In this document: in pieces, positions 27,666 through 37,595 of the stretch
Numbering within the stretch: position 1 is the stretch's first letter
Layout of the letters: the number at the start of each line of letters is the position of its first letter
The notes under the pieces: generated by a model
Database searches by the model: none
Seen by the model: the letters and a program-made list of their open reading frames with translations, nothing else
What the model was told of the DNA's origin: nothing
Assembly: GCA_031553755.1 (NCBI GenBank)
Contig: JAVBKZ010000021.1
Location: 62,001-126,000, forward strand
Origin: JAIRVZ01 sp031553755
GTDB lineage: Bacteria; Bacteroidota; Bacteroidia; Bacteroidales; Azobacteroidaceae
Direction: 5' to 3'
DNA: 64,000 nucleotides
Position numbers and translations under genes: made by a program

Positions 27666-29978
27666 ATGAAAAAGAAAAAGTTTAATTCGATCATCTTAAT
27701 TTTAACTGTATTTTTTGCTCTGAATACAAAAGCGAATAATCCGGTTAATTATGTGAATCCATTGATGGGAACCTTGTCGAAGCATTCGTTTTCAAATGGA
27801 AACACTTATCCGGTAATAGCTTTACCTTGGGGAATGAATTTTTGGGTACCTCAAACCGGTGATATGGGAGATGGATGGTCGTATACTTATACTTCGGATA
27901 AGATAAAAGGATTCAAGCAAACTCACCAGCCAAGTCCGTGGATAAATGATTACGGACAATTTTCCATTATGCCGGTAACTGGGAAAGCGGTTTTTGACCA
28001 AAATGCGAGAGCCAGTTGGTTTTCGCACAAAGCTGAAATTGCTAAACCTCATTACTATAAGGTATATTTGGCAGATCATGATGTCGTAACCGAATTAACT
28101 CCTACAGAACGCGCTGTTATGTTTCGTTTTACTTTTCCGGAAAATGAAAATTCATATATTGTTATAGATGCGTTTGACAAAGGCTCATATATGAAAATAT
28201 TTCCTGAAGAAAATAAAATAATAGGTTACACAACGAAAAACAATGGAGGAGTTCCTGATAATTTCAAGAACTATTTTGTAATCAAGTTTGATAAACCATT
28301 TAGTTATATCGCTTCGGTAAGTGACGGTAAGATAAGCAAAGACCTCACAGAAAGTAATTCGAATCACGCGGGCGCTATTATAGGTTTTTCTACAAAAAAA
28401 GGAGAAAAAGTACATGCTAAAATCGCGTCTTCTTTCATTAGTTTTGAACAAGCTGAAATAAACCTGAAAGAATTAGGAAAAGACAGTTTTGAACAAGTTG
28501 TCGAAAAAGGAAAAAAAAGATGGAATGAGGTATTGGGAAAAATTCAGGTAGAAGACGATAATATAGACAATTTGCGTACTTTCTATTCTTGTCTTTATCG
28601 TTCGGTTTTGTTTCCGCGTGCGTTCTATGAATATGACGCGACAGGAAAAATAGTCCATTATAGTCCATATAACGGAGAAGTATTACCCGGTTATATGTTT
28701 ACCGATACTGGATTTTGGGATACGTTCCGTTGTCTTTTTCCTTTCCTCAATTTACTATATCCTTCAATGAACGAAAAAATGCAGGAAGGATTAGTCAATG
28801 TATATAAAGAAAGCGGATTCCTTCCGGAGTGGGCAAGCCCGGGCCATAGGGGTTGTATGGTTGGAAATAATTCCGCTTCAATTGTAGCTGACGCTTATTT
28901 AAAAGGATTGAAAAATTATGATATAGAAACTCTTTGGAAAGCTGTTAATCATGGAGCGAATGCTGTTCATCCGAAAATCAGTTCGACAGGAAGATACGGA
29001 TACGAATATTACAATAAATTAGGTTATGTTCCTTATGATGCCGGAATCAATGAAAATGCCGCGCGTACATTGGAATACGCTTATGATGATTGGTGTATTT
29101 ATCAATTGGGACAAGCTTTGGGAAAGCCTAAAAAGGAAATAGACATTTATGCCAAACGAGCCATGAATTATAAAAATTTATATGATTCCGAATACAAATT
29201 AATGCGTGGGAAAAATCAGGATGGAACATTTCAATCTCCATTCAATCCATTGAAATGGGGAGATGCCTTTACCGAAGGAAACAGTTGGCATTACACATGG
29301 TCGGTTTTTCACGACCCTCAGGGATTGATTAATCTGATGGGAGGAAAAAAGGAATTTAACCAAATGATGGATTCTGTATTCAATGTTCCGCCATTGTTTG
29401 ATGAAAGTTATTATGGAAGTGTAATACACGAAATCCGAGAAATGCAGGTTGTAAATATGGGAAATTATGCGCATGGCAATCAACCCATCCAACACATGAT
29501 TTACTTGTATAACTATTCGGGTGAACCTTGGAAAGCTCAGTATTGGATACGCGAGGTGTTGGATAAGTTGTATTTGGCAACTCCCGATGGATATTGCGGA
29601 GATGAAGACAACGGACAAACTTCGGCCTGGTATGTTTTCTCTGCTTTAGGATTTTATCCTGTATGCCCCGGAGCTAATCAATACATTTTAGGAACCCCTT
29701 TATTTAAGAAAACGACATTGAATTTGGAGAATGGGAACCAAGTTACGATTGAAGCCCCAAATAATGATAAAAATAGAAGATATATTCAGTCGATGAATTT
29801 CAATAATACTTCGTATAATAAAAATTACCTGAAACACGAAGATTTGAAGCAGGGAGCAAAAATAAAGTTTATCATGTCCGAAACGCCGAATATGCGGCGA
29901 GGCATCAATGAAGAAGATTTTCCGTATTCGTTTACGAATGAATTGTTAAAGGAAAAGAAAAGTAATAAAACGAAATAA
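27666..29978 (+). CDS. GH92 alpha-mannosidase
   Basis: The 770-residue product has a signal peptide and the two-domain GH92 layout. The N-terminal sandwich carries VNYVNPLMGT, NTYPVIALPWGMNFW and QTHQPSPWINDYGQF. The catalytic alpha/alpha barrel carries FTDTGFWDTFR, GFLPEWASPGHRGCMVGNNS, YAHGNQPIQHM and GYCGDEDNGQTSAWYVFSALGFYPVCPG, which include the known Glu and Asp pair around GDEDNGQ. GH92 enzymes are calcium-dependent exo-alpha-mannosidases, usually alpha-1,2 or alpha-1,3. It is 15 nt upstream of the GH2 gene and near a GH76 alpha-1,6-mannanase, consistent with alpha-mannan or N-glycan use. Confidence 0.95.
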   Translation: MKKKKFNSIILILTVFFALNTKANNPVNYVNPLMGTLSKHSFSNGNTYPVIALPWGMNFWVPQTGDMGDGWSYTYTSDKIKGFKQTHQPSPWINDYGQFSIMPVTGKAVFDQNARASWFSHKAEIAKPHYYKVYLADHDVVTELTPTERAVMFRFTFPENENSYIVIDAFDKGSYMKIFPEENKIIGYTTKNNGGVPDNFKNYFVIKFDKPFSYIASVSDGKISKDLTESNSNHAGAIIGFSTKKGEKVHAKIASSFISFEQAEINLKELGKDSFEQVVEKGKKRWNEVLGKIQVEDDNIDNLRTFYSCLYRSVLFPRAFYEYDATGKIVHYSPYNGEVLPGYMFTDTGFWDTFRCLFPFLNLLYPSMNEKMQEGLVNVYKESGFLPEWASPGHRGCMVGNNSASIVADAYLKGLKNYDIETLWKAVNHGANAVHPKISSTGRYGYEYYNKLGYVPYDAGINENAARTLEYAYDDWCIYQLGQALGKPKKEIDIYAKRAMNYKNLYDSEYKLMRGKNQDGTFQSPFNPLKWGDAFTEGNSWHYTWSVFHDPQGLINLMGGKKEFNQMMDSVFNVPPLFDESYYGSVIHEIREMQVVNMGNYAHGNQPIQHMIYLYNYSGEPWKAQYWIREVLDKLYLATPDGYCGDEDNGQTSAWYVFSALGFYPVCPGANQYILGTPLFKKTTLNLENGNQVTIEAPNNDKNRRYIQSMNFNNTSYNKNYLKHEDLKQGAKIKFIMSETPNMRRGINEEDFPYSFTNELLKEKKSNKTK

Positions 29979-29993
29979 TTAGATATAATTTAC

Positions 29994-31814
29994 ATGAAAA
30001 AGATTTTTTTAGTTTTAGTGACCTTTTTTACTTGCGCGAATGTAATTAATGCCCAATGGTCTCCTGCAGGAGATAAAATCAAAACAAAATGGGCGGAAAC
30101 GTTAAATCCGGATAACGTATTACCTGAATATCCTCGTCCGATAATGGAACGTCAGGATTGGATAAATTTAAATGGATTGTGGGATTATGCAATCAAATCA
30201 ATCGGAGAAAGTAAACCGGAAAAATTCGATGGTAAAATATTAGTACCCTTCGCGATAGAATCTTCTTTATCCGGCGTACAAAAAACAGTTGGAGAAAATA
30301 AAGAGCTTTGGTATAAGAGGACATTCAAAATGCCATCTAAATGGAACGGAAAAAATGTGTTGTTACATTTTGGAGCGGTAGATTGGAAAACCGAAGTTTA
30401 TCTGAATGATATTAAAATCGGCACTCATACAGGAGGTTTTACTCCTTTTTATTTCGATATAACTCCTTATCTTAAATCAGGAGAACAAGAACTCACAGTA
30501 AAAGTATTTGACCCAACCGACAAAGGCTATCAACCTCGTGGAAAACAAGTAAGTAATCCCAATGGAATATGGTATACTCCGGTAACCGGAATTTGGCAAA
30601 CCGTTTGGTTAGAGCCGGTTAACGAAAAACATATTGTTAACATAAAAAATGTATCGGATATTGATAAAAACAGAGTGAAAGTAGATGTATGCACACGCAA
30701 TACCAATGTTGCTGATGTTGTTGAAGTCAAAATATTTGATGGAAAAGCATTGGTCAGTTCGGCGAAAATGGCTGCCGGACAATCGTTGGAAATGGGTATT
30801 CCTAACGCGAAATTGTGGTCGACAGATTCTCCATTTTTATACGATATGGAAGTGAATTTATATTCAAAAGGAAAAGTTATAGACCAAGTAAAGAGTTACT
30901 GCGCGATGCGTAAAGTCTCCATGAAGAGAGATGCAAACGGCATAATGCGAATTCAGTTGAATAACAAAGATTGTTTCCATTTCGGTCCGCTTGATCAAGG
31001 TTGGTGGCCTGACGGTTTATATACAGCTCCAACCGATGAAGCATTGCTTTACGACATTCAAAAAACGAAAGATTTTGGCTACAATATGATTCGTAAACAC
31101 GTAAAAGTGGAACCCGCCCGTTGGTACACACATTGTGACCGTTTAGGAATATTGGTTTGGCAAGATATGCCGAATGGAGACAAAACGCCTCATTGGGAAA
31201 TGCATAATTATTTCAAAGGAACAGAGGTGATTCGTTCGGCTGAATCGGAAACTAATTTCCGGAATGAATGGAAAGGTATTATGGATTATTTGTACAGTTA
31301 TCCTTGTGTGACAGTTTGGGTTCCATTCAATGAAGCTTGGGGACAATTCAAATCTCCGGAAATTGTAGAATGGACAAAAGCATATGACCCTTCTCGTTTG
31401 GTAAATCCCGCGAGTGGAGGAAATCATTATCGTTCAGGAGACATGATCGACATGCACAGTTATCCCGGACCAAGAATTTTTGTAGTAGATCCCGAACGCG
31501 TAAACGTATTGGGCGAATACGGCGGAATCGGACTCCCAATGAAAGACCATTTGTGGCAAAGCGACAAAAACTGGGGATATGTTGAGTTTAAAACTCCGAA
31601 AGAAGTTACCGATAAGTATATTGAATATGCGAATCAATTGAAGAAAATGATCTCAACTGTTTATTCGGGAGCGGTATATACTCAAACTACCGATGTCGAA
31701 GGCGAAGTCAACGGATTAATTACCTATGATAGAAAAGAAATTAAGATAGAAGAAGATCGTCTACGTAAAATCAATCAGGAAATATGTAATTCTTTATCGT
31801 CAGGAGATAAATAA
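29994..31814 (+). CDS. GH2 family beta-glycosidase
   Basis: The 606-residue product has a signal peptide (IFLVLVTFFTCANVINAQ). The sugar-binding domain (about 55-190, DWINLNGLWDYAI, WYKRTFKMP, FGAVDWKTEVYLND) and immunoglobulin-like domain are followed by the TIM barrel. Predicted acid/base E447 is in PFNEAWGQF and nucleophile E508 in LGEYGGIG. GH2 covers beta-galactosidase, beta-mannosidase and beta-glucuronidase activities; this short, tail-free form is common in Bacteroidota and its specificity cannot be called. It is 15 nt after GH92 and 19 nt before GH76, so the three are one transcript. Confidence 0.9.
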   Translation: MKKIFLVLVTFFTCANVINAQWSPAGDKIKTKWAETLNPDNVLPEYPRPIMERQDWINLNGLWDYAIKSIGESKPEKFDGKILVPFAIESSLSGVQKTVGENKELWYKRTFKMPSKWNGKNVLLHFGAVDWKTEVYLNDIKIGTHTGGFTPFYFDITPYLKSGEQELTVKVFDPTDKGYQPRGKQVSNPNGIWYTPVTGIWQTVWLEPVNEKHIVNIKNVSDIDKNRVKVDVCTRNTNVADVVEVKIFDGKALVSSAKMAAGQSLEMGIPNAKLWSTDSPFLYDMEVNLYSKGKVIDQVKSYCAMRKVSMKRDANGIMRIQLNNKDCFHFGPLDQGWWPDGLYTAPTDEALLYDIQKTKDFGYNMIRKHVKVEPARWYTHCDRLGILVWQDMPNGDKTPHWEMHNYFKGTEVIRSAESETNFRNEWKGIMDYLYSYPCVTVWVPFNEAWGQFKSPEIVEWTKAYDPSRLVNPASGGNHYRSGDMIDMHSYPGPRIFVVDPERVNVLGEYGGIGLPMKDHLWQSDKNWGYVEFKTPKEVTDKYIEYANQLKKMISTVYSGAVYTQTTDVEGEVNGLITYDRKEIKIEEDRLRKINQEICNSLSSGDK

Positions 31815-31833
31815 AAAAACATAAGTTTATACC

Positions 31834-34800
31834 ATGAAAAAACGAATATGTACATTACTTTGTCTATTAGTCTTTCTTACAGTTTCTGTAAAGGCTGCTG
31901 AAATATCTTCCGGTTCGGTATATAAAATATCTACTACATATACCGGAAAAAGAACATTGATGGTAAGTAATTCTTCGCTTGACAATAGCGCGGGAGTTTC
32001 TTTATGGACAGAAACGGGGGTAAATGCACAACGTTGGCGCATAACAAGCGCCGGTAATGGTAATTACTACATGGATAATGTATATTCGGGAAAGAGACTT
32101 TATGCTGCGAGTTCAACTTCGGTTGTTCAATCATCTTCCGGCACATCTTCGACCTATCAATGGATTTTGTCTCCGGTAAATGAAACCGGTTATGAAAATT
32201 GTTTCTATATAGCTAATGCGGGAGTTTCGTCAACCGTACTGGAACTCCCGTCAGGTAGCGCGGATGCCAACGATTTATCTGTTCAGTTTAGTTCAAAAGG
32301 AACAACGAAAGAAGCTCGTCAGATTTGGAAAATAGAACAAGTTACAGAAATTCCCAATCAATTGACTCCTGCTATTCGCACCCAAATGATGCAGGATTGG
32401 AAAAATAAAAAATACAATGCCTTAAAAACTTCCACCGGATTTTGGGGAGAAGCTGAATGTATGGAAATTCTTTTGGACGCTTACGAAACAACCGGAAAAG
32501 AAGAATATAAAACCATGTTCGAAGAAGTTTACGCGCATTTTGTTAGTGGTTCGGGAGGATGGACTACTACAAATGGCAAAAACTGGATGTGGAATGAATT
32601 TAATGATGATATTGTTTGGGCTACTTTGGCGAGTATAAGAGCTTATTTCATGTTTGGAAACAATACTTCACTCAATTTGGATTACCTGAGTATCGCCAAA
32701 ACAAATTATGACGCGATGATGAGTCGCGCTATGATTAAAGTGGATGACATGTTTTATTTGTTGCGGTGGAAACAAAGCGGTACGAGTACGAATTCATGTG
32801 TGAATGGCCCGGCAATCGTAGCGGCTTGTTATTTGGCTCAGGCTACAGGAATTGAAGCATATTATAACAGGGCAAAAGAATTATATGCCAATATGCGTAT
32901 CCATCAATATTCGGCTACAGACGGACGTGTTTATGATACTTTCAGCAACAATTGGGTTTCAACATACAATCAGGGAGGTTATTTGGGGGCGGCAATTATG
33001 CTGTATAATCGGTTTGGCGATGAAATGTATAAAAAAGACGCGGAACTGATTATGAATTATACGCGCAAAAATCTGTGTAACAGCAATGGTATTATCAACG
33101 TTTGTGGAGATGAAGGATCAGACCTTCCTATTTTTAAAGGAATTTTGATGCGGTATGTTCGCCGTCTGATTGTTGATTTGGGAAAAACAGAATATGTTGA
33201 ATGGATGCAAAAAAATGCTCTTCAAGCTTATAACAACCGTAATTCGGATGGTATTTCCTGGACAGCTTGGTGGAAAAAAACGCAAGACAAAGATTATGCC
33301 TACACAGGTTCAATGACTGCGGTTTCCGCGGCGATGAATGCGCCGTTGGATATAAACGCTGTTTATATCAAGGATGCTTATTCTACCATTCAGGCTGGAA
33401 GTTTTAATTACATAAGTAAAGTATATTCTACAAATAATGTCGCGGGAGTAGAAATGGAAATGATCAACATGCAGGATGGTGGTTATTTGGGATATAATTT
33501 TGTAGAATTTAAAAATCGTTTGGCAACAGGTATTGAATTACAAGTAGCGAATGACGCGCAGGCAAGAAGCGTGGAAATACGTATAGGGAATTGGAACTCT
33601 AAAGGCACATTGGCCGGAACGGTTACAATACCCGCTTCTGATGGAAGTTATACAACTGTACAAGGCTCTTTAAGCAGGCCGATTGACGGCAATGAACATA
33701 TTTATCTTGTTTTCAAAGGAAATAAAAATGGTTTGAAACTCAAAACTTTCAAATTTACAAGTACTGGAGAGGCTATAATTTATCCCGATGTAACCGATAC
33801 GATACAAGGAAAAATTACGGCTTCACATACAGTTGCAATTCCGAAAAATATAATCAATGATCGGTTGAGTGATGAAGTTGTATTTTCTTGTGGGTCATCT
33901 GATAATGTTTGGATACAGTATGAGTCGCCAAATCCGGTTAAACTTTCGGGCTATGCGGTGGCTTCCGGTTATGGCAGCGCTGACACAGATCCGAAATCCT
34001 GGAAATTGCAGGCTTCAAACAACGGTACAGATTGGATTGATATTGATTCGCAATCCGGTCAGAGTTTTGCAAGCCGTTGTTTATTAAGAAAATACACATT
34101 AAGTACATCACAAGAATATAAATATTTCAGATTGAATGTTTCCGAACGTAATGGTAGTACTTCTGCTTTTCGTTTGTCCGAATGGCAACTCTACGGATCT
34201 TCATTATCCGGCAATGATATAACAAGTGATGGAGGAACATTGACGGTGCAATATTCGGGAACAGGTGCCAATACTGCGTTAATAGATAAGTCTATTGGAA
34301 CAACATATTATGTATCTGATAAAATTGGTTTATGGATTCAATATAAAGCTCAGGCGCGGTATAAATTAAATTCATACAGCATTAGTTCCGGAAATGAAGA
34401 TGCTCAACTAAATCCTAAAAGTTGGGAACTTTACGGTTCTTCTAACGGGTCGGAATGGATGCTAATTGATTCCAGGGAAAATCAAGTGTTTGTTTCACTC
34501 AATGCTACGCAAACTTATTATTGTAATCCGGAAGCTGCTTTTCGTTATTACAGATTGAAAATAACCGAAAATAACGGAGCTGCCGGAATTCAGATTGCGG
34601 AATGGCAATTGTTTGGTGATTTTTATTACGATTTTTATTATCAGGATTTAACTAAAAGCGATGGAAAATTAAGTTCTTCTGCCGGAGAAACAGACGAAAC
34701 TGCTTTAAAGGCATTGACAGATAACAATCCAGAAACTTATTATTCAATTAACTCGGCAAGTCTTCCGGTTTGGATTCAATATCAATCGAACATGTCTGTA

Positions 34801-36189
34801 CAAATATTGGGATATTCCATTACTTCAAGCGGAAACAGTATTTATGACCCGAAATCATGGAAAATACAAGGTTCTACGGATGGAACAACATGGAAGGACA
34901 TTACAACTCAATCGAATCAAACTTTCGATATGCGTTATGCTCAAAAACTTTACTCCATTACGGATGCTCCGGCTTATAACTCTTTCCGTTTACAAGTAAC
35001 AGCGTCTAATAGCGCGGAAGTCAGAATTGCCGAATTACAAATTCATGGAAGATATATAAGTAGATATGATGTAACTTATAATCCGGGAGGAACTCTTACC
35101 GCTCAGTGGCCGGGTAAGGTTAATAATGAAAATCCGAAATTGATAGATAAAAATAAAGATGGTAAATTTTATGATGAAAGCCGTAAAACTTTCTGGGCGG
35201 TTTATCAGTCCGCGCGTCCGGTAAAATTAACCGGATATAGCATGATGTCGGCTAATGATGCTGTAAATCGTGACCCGAAAGCATGGACATTATACGGTTC
35301 GAATAACGGTACGACTTGGACTAAGATTGACCATCAGGAAAATCAGGCGTTCATTTTCCGCCAGACAACTCAATATTACAAAGTGTCGACTAACAATCGT
35401 TACACACACTTTAAATTGGATGTGGAAGAAAACTTGGGTGATAAATCCGTACAATTGGCCGAATGGCAGTTATTCGGAGATTTCAATGAATATGAGAAAG
35501 ATATTACCGAAAACGGAGGAATATTGACTTCTTCTCATGAACCTACTAACGGAACCACTTTAAACGCGTTGATTGATAATAATGAAACATTGAAGTATTA
35601 CAATTCAACCTTGACAAGCGCTCAATTTGGTAGTGGAATCTGGTTTAAATACGAATCTCCTTCCGCGGTAAAATTATCAACTTATAGTCTTACTTCAAGC
35701 AATGATAATCCGAATAATGATCCGAAATCGTGGATTTTACAAGGATCGAACGATGATACTAACTGGACGGATTTGAATACACAAACAGACATAATATTTA
35801 ACAGTCGTTGTGAACGCAAAGAATTTAATGTCAGCACAGTAGCTACATATAAATATTTCCGTCTTTTTATAACAGCTCGCGCAAGTACGATAACCGGATT
35901 CCAATTAGCGGAATGGGAGTTGTTTGGAACTACAACATCCGGTATACGTGAGTCAAATTTGGAGAATTCATTCAAAGTCTATCCTAATCCGGTTGTCGAT
36001 TTTGTTACAATTGATATTTCCGAAGAATGTGTTGTAGGTATTTACAGCGTGAATGGAGATGTTATTTATAGCGTGAAAATGCCGCAAGGAAAACAGGTTG
36101 TTGATTTGAGACATTATCCGCAAGGTGTTTATGTCGTAAAAATGGAATCAAGAGGAATGGCTAAAACCATTTTGTTGATAAAGAAATAA
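31834..36189 (+). CDS. GH76 alpha-1,6-mannanase with ricin-type lectin, CBM6-like and five discoidin-like domains, T9SS tail
   Basis: The 1451-residue modular protein has a signal peptide, then a ricin-type lectin (about 24-165, RWRITSAGNGNYYMDN, YQWIL). The GH76 catalytic barrel (about 175-500) has the catalytic Asp pair D258-D259 in NEFNDDIVWATLA. A CBM6-like domain follows (about 508-645), then five F5/8C-type domains (about 650-793, 794-929, 935-1073, 1078-1218, 1221-1368). Each F5/8C domain has a (K/E)SW-L-GS(N)-G-W-ID pattern and an (A/S)EWQLFG end. A type A sorting domain (FKVYPNPVVDFV) completes it. It should bind to and cut the alpha-1,6 backbone of fungal-type mannan outside the cell. 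This is the largest gene in the window. Confidence 0.92.
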   Translation: MKKRICTLLCLLVFLTVSVKAAEISSGSVYKISTTYTGKRTLMVSNSSLDNSAGVSLWTETGVNAQRWRITSAGNGNYYMDNVYSGKRLYAASSTSVVQSSSGTSSTYQWILSPVNETGYENCFYIANAGVSSTVLELPSGSADANDLSVQFSSKGTTKEARQIWKIEQVTEIPNQLTPAIRTQMMQDWKNKKYNALKTSTGFWGEAECMEILLDAYETTGKEEYKTMFEEVYAHFVSGSGGWTTTNGKNWMWNEFNDDIVWATLASIRAYFMFGNNTSLNLDYLSIAKTNYDAMMSRAMIKVDDMFYLLRWKQSGTSTNSCVNGPAIVAACYLAQATGIEAYYNRAKELYANMRIHQYSATDGRVYDTFSNNWVSTYNQGGYLGAAIMLYNRFGDEMYKKDAELIMNYTRKNLCNSNGIINVCGDEGSDLPIFKGILMRYVRRLIVDLGKTEYVEWMQKNALQAYNNRNSDGISWTAWWKKTQDKDYAYTGSMTAVSAAMNAPLDINAVYIKDAYSTIQAGSFNYISKVYSTNNVAGVEMEMINMQDGGYLGYNFVEFKNRLATGIELQVANDAQARSVEIRIGNWNSKGTLAGTVTIPASDGSYTTVQGSLSRPIDGNEHIYLVFKGNKNGLKLKTFKFTSTGEAIIYPDVTDTIQGKITASHTVAIPKNIINDRLSDEVVFSCGSSDNVWIQYESPNPVKLSGYAVASGYGSADTDPKSWKLQASNNGTDWIDIDSQSGQSFASRCLLRKYTLSTSQEYKYFRLNVSERNGSTSAFRLSEWQLYGSSLSGNDITSDGGTLTVQYSGTGANTALIDKSIGTTYYVSDKIGLWIQYKAQARYKLNSYSISSGNEDAQLNPKSWELYGSSNGSEWMLIDSRENQVFVSLNATQTYYCNPEAAFRYYRLKITENNGAAGIQIAEWQLFGDFYYDFYYQDLTKSDGKLSSSAGETDETALKALTDNNPETYYSINSASLPVWIQYQSNMSVQILGYSITSSGNSIYDPKSWKIQGSTDGTTWKDITTQSNQTFDMRYAQKLYSITDAPAYNSFRLQVTASNSAEVRIAELQIHGRYISRYDVTYNPGGTLTAQWPGKVNNENPKLIDKNKDGKFYDESRKTFWAVYQSARPVKLTGYSMMSANDAVNRDPKAWTLYGSNNGTTWTKIDHQENQAFIFRQTTQYYKVSTNNRYTHFKLDVEENLGDKSVQLAEWQLFGDFNEYEKDITENGGILTSSHEPTNGTTLNALIDNNETLKYYNSTLTSAQFGSGIWFKYESPSAVKLSTYSLTSSNDNPNNDPKSWILQGSNDDTNWTDLNTQTDIIFNSRCERKEFNVSTVATYKYFRLFITARASTITGFQLAEWELFGTTTSGIRESNLENSFKVYPNPVVDFVTIDISEECVVGIYSVNGDVIYSVKMPQGKQVVDLRHYPQGVYVVKMESRGMAKTILLIKK

Positions 36190-36191
36190 GT

Positions 36192-36240
36192 AAAAGATAA
36201 AAGATAAAAGATAAAAGATAAAAGATAAAAAATAAAAAAT
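36192..36240 (+). repeat. heptanucleotide tandem repeat (AAAAGAT)5(AAAAAAT)2
   Basis: Five perfect copies of AAAAGAT are followed by two AAAAAAT units. The tract ends 3 nt before the GTG start of the sulfatase gene and begins 2 nt after the GH76 stop codon. Slipped-strand changes would alter the spacing immediately upstream of the sulfatase start, not its reading frame. The tract contains in-frame TAA codons in the upstream frame, so an N-terminal extension is excluded. Confidence 0.85.
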
Positions 36241-36243
36241 AAC

Positions 36244-37575
36244 GTGAAATTATCAGTCCCTATAGTATTTTTATCTTCGATGCCTGCTTTGGTTTATTCT
36301 CAGGAAAAACCGAATGTCATAGTTATCTATGTCGATGATATGGGATATGGCGATTTATCTTGCTATGGAGGAGAAATAAAACAAACTCCCAATATTGACA
36401 AACTTGCCAATGAGGGAATCCGTTTTACACAATATTATACAGCTTCTCCGGTTAGTTCTCCTTCCCGTGTGGGAATTACTACCGGAATGCATCCGCTTTC
36501 GTGGCAGATCAATACTTTTTTAGATACGAAAAAAGCCAATAAAAACTGCGAACAAAAAGATTATCTTGAAGCAAACGCTCCTTCTATGGCGCGAGCATTT
36601 CAACAAGCCGGATATGCTACAGGACATTTTGGAAAGTGGCACATGGGGGGCGGACGTGATGTCGATAATGCGCCTTCCATAACTTCTTATGGTTTTGATG
36701 AATATGCGTCTACATGGGAAAGTCCGGATCCTGATCCGGTTATTACTTCTTCCAATTGGATATGGGCTATGACTGATAGTGTTAAACGTTGGGAGAGAAC
36801 AGCCTATTTTATAGATAAAAGTCTTGATTTTATAAAAAAGAACAACAAAAGGCCATTCTTCATTAACCTCTGGCCGGATGATGTCCATACACCTTGGGTT
36901 CCTGACAAACAATCTGTTGCAGATAAAAATAGTCATGAAAAAAGGGAAAATTTAGTATCTGTTCTTTCCGAACTTGATAAACAGATAGGCCGTCTGACCG
37001 ATTCTCTTTCTGTGATGGGTATTTTGGACAATACGATTATTCTTTTAACAAGTGATAACGGACCTGCGCCAAGTTTTGAACAAACTCGTACTTTAGGGAT
37101 GCGCGGGACAAAAAACAGTTTGTATGAAGGAGGTATCAAAATGCCTCTGATTGTTCGTTGGGGCAATAAAATAAAAGCAGGTACATTGGATGAAAAAACG
37201 GTATTGTGCTCCATCGATTTTTATCCGTCATTGTGCCGGATGGCAGGTATTGATACGGAAAAAAATGTTTCTTTGCATGGAAAAGACATGGCTAAAGCTC
37301 TGACCGGTAAAAAAACAATTAACAGGAAAGGTTATCTTTTTTGGGATTTCGGAAGAAATCAATATTTCAATTTTCCAAGGAATGAAAAATATAAAAGTCC
37401 TCATTTAGCGATTCGCAAAGGAGATTGGAAATTGTTATGCAATAGTGATGGCAAGAAAGTTGAATTGTATAATTTAATACAAGATAAAAACGAAACGGAA
37501 AATCTTTCGGGAAAATATCCGAAGTTGACGAAAGAATTGACTGAAAAATTAATAGAGTGGTATAATAAGAAATAA
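36244..37575 (+). CDS. S1-family sulfatase, Ser-type formylglycine precursor
   Basis: The 443-residue product has a GTG start (upstream frame closed by TAA at 36205) and a signal peptide ending at YSQ. VIVIYVDDMGYGDLSCYGG gives the N-terminal metal-binding Asp pair. The formylglycine motif is S71 in VSSPSR (S-x-P-x-R), so the precursor residue is Ser, not Cys. TGHFGKWHMGGG and LTSDNGPAP supply further conserved Lys, His and Asp-Asn. Ser-type sulfatases need a radical-SAM anSME maturase, which is not in this window. Substrate could be a sulfated algal or host glycan; no specificity is claimed. It has no sorting tail. Confidence 0.92.
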   Translation: MKLSVPIVFLSSMPALVYSQEKPNVIVIYVDDMGYGDLSCYGGEIKQTPNIDKLANEGIRFTQYYTASPVSSPSRVGITTGMHPLSWQINTFLDTKKANKNCEQKDYLEANAPSMARAFQQAGYATGHFGKWHMGGGRDVDNAPSITSYGFDEYASTWESPDPDPVITSSNWIWAMTDSVKRWERTAYFIDKSLDFIKKNNKRPFFINLWPDDVHTPWVPDKQSVADKNSHEKRENLVSVLSELDKQIGRLTDSLSVMGILDNTIILLTSDNGPAPSFEQTRTLGMRGTKNSLYEGGIKMPLIVRWGNKIKAGTLDEKTVLCSIDFYPSLCRMAGIDTEKNVSLHGKDMAKALTGKKTINRKGYLFWDFGRNQYFNFPRNEKYKSPHLAIRKGDWKLLCNSDGKKVELYNLIQDKNETENLSGKYPKLTKELTEKLIEWYNKK

Positions 37576-37595
37576 TAAATTTAAAGAAAAAAATA

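Noticed and set aside
28473..29618. Overlapping minus-strand ORFs inside GH92 (up to 139 aa)
   Set aside because: They are antisense to a well-supported gene, lack recognisable motifs, and are the expected result of codon bias on the sense strand.
36192..36240. Tandem repeat considered as a CRISPR-like or coding repeat
   Set aside because: Units are only 7 nt, there are no spacers, and all frames contain stop codons.
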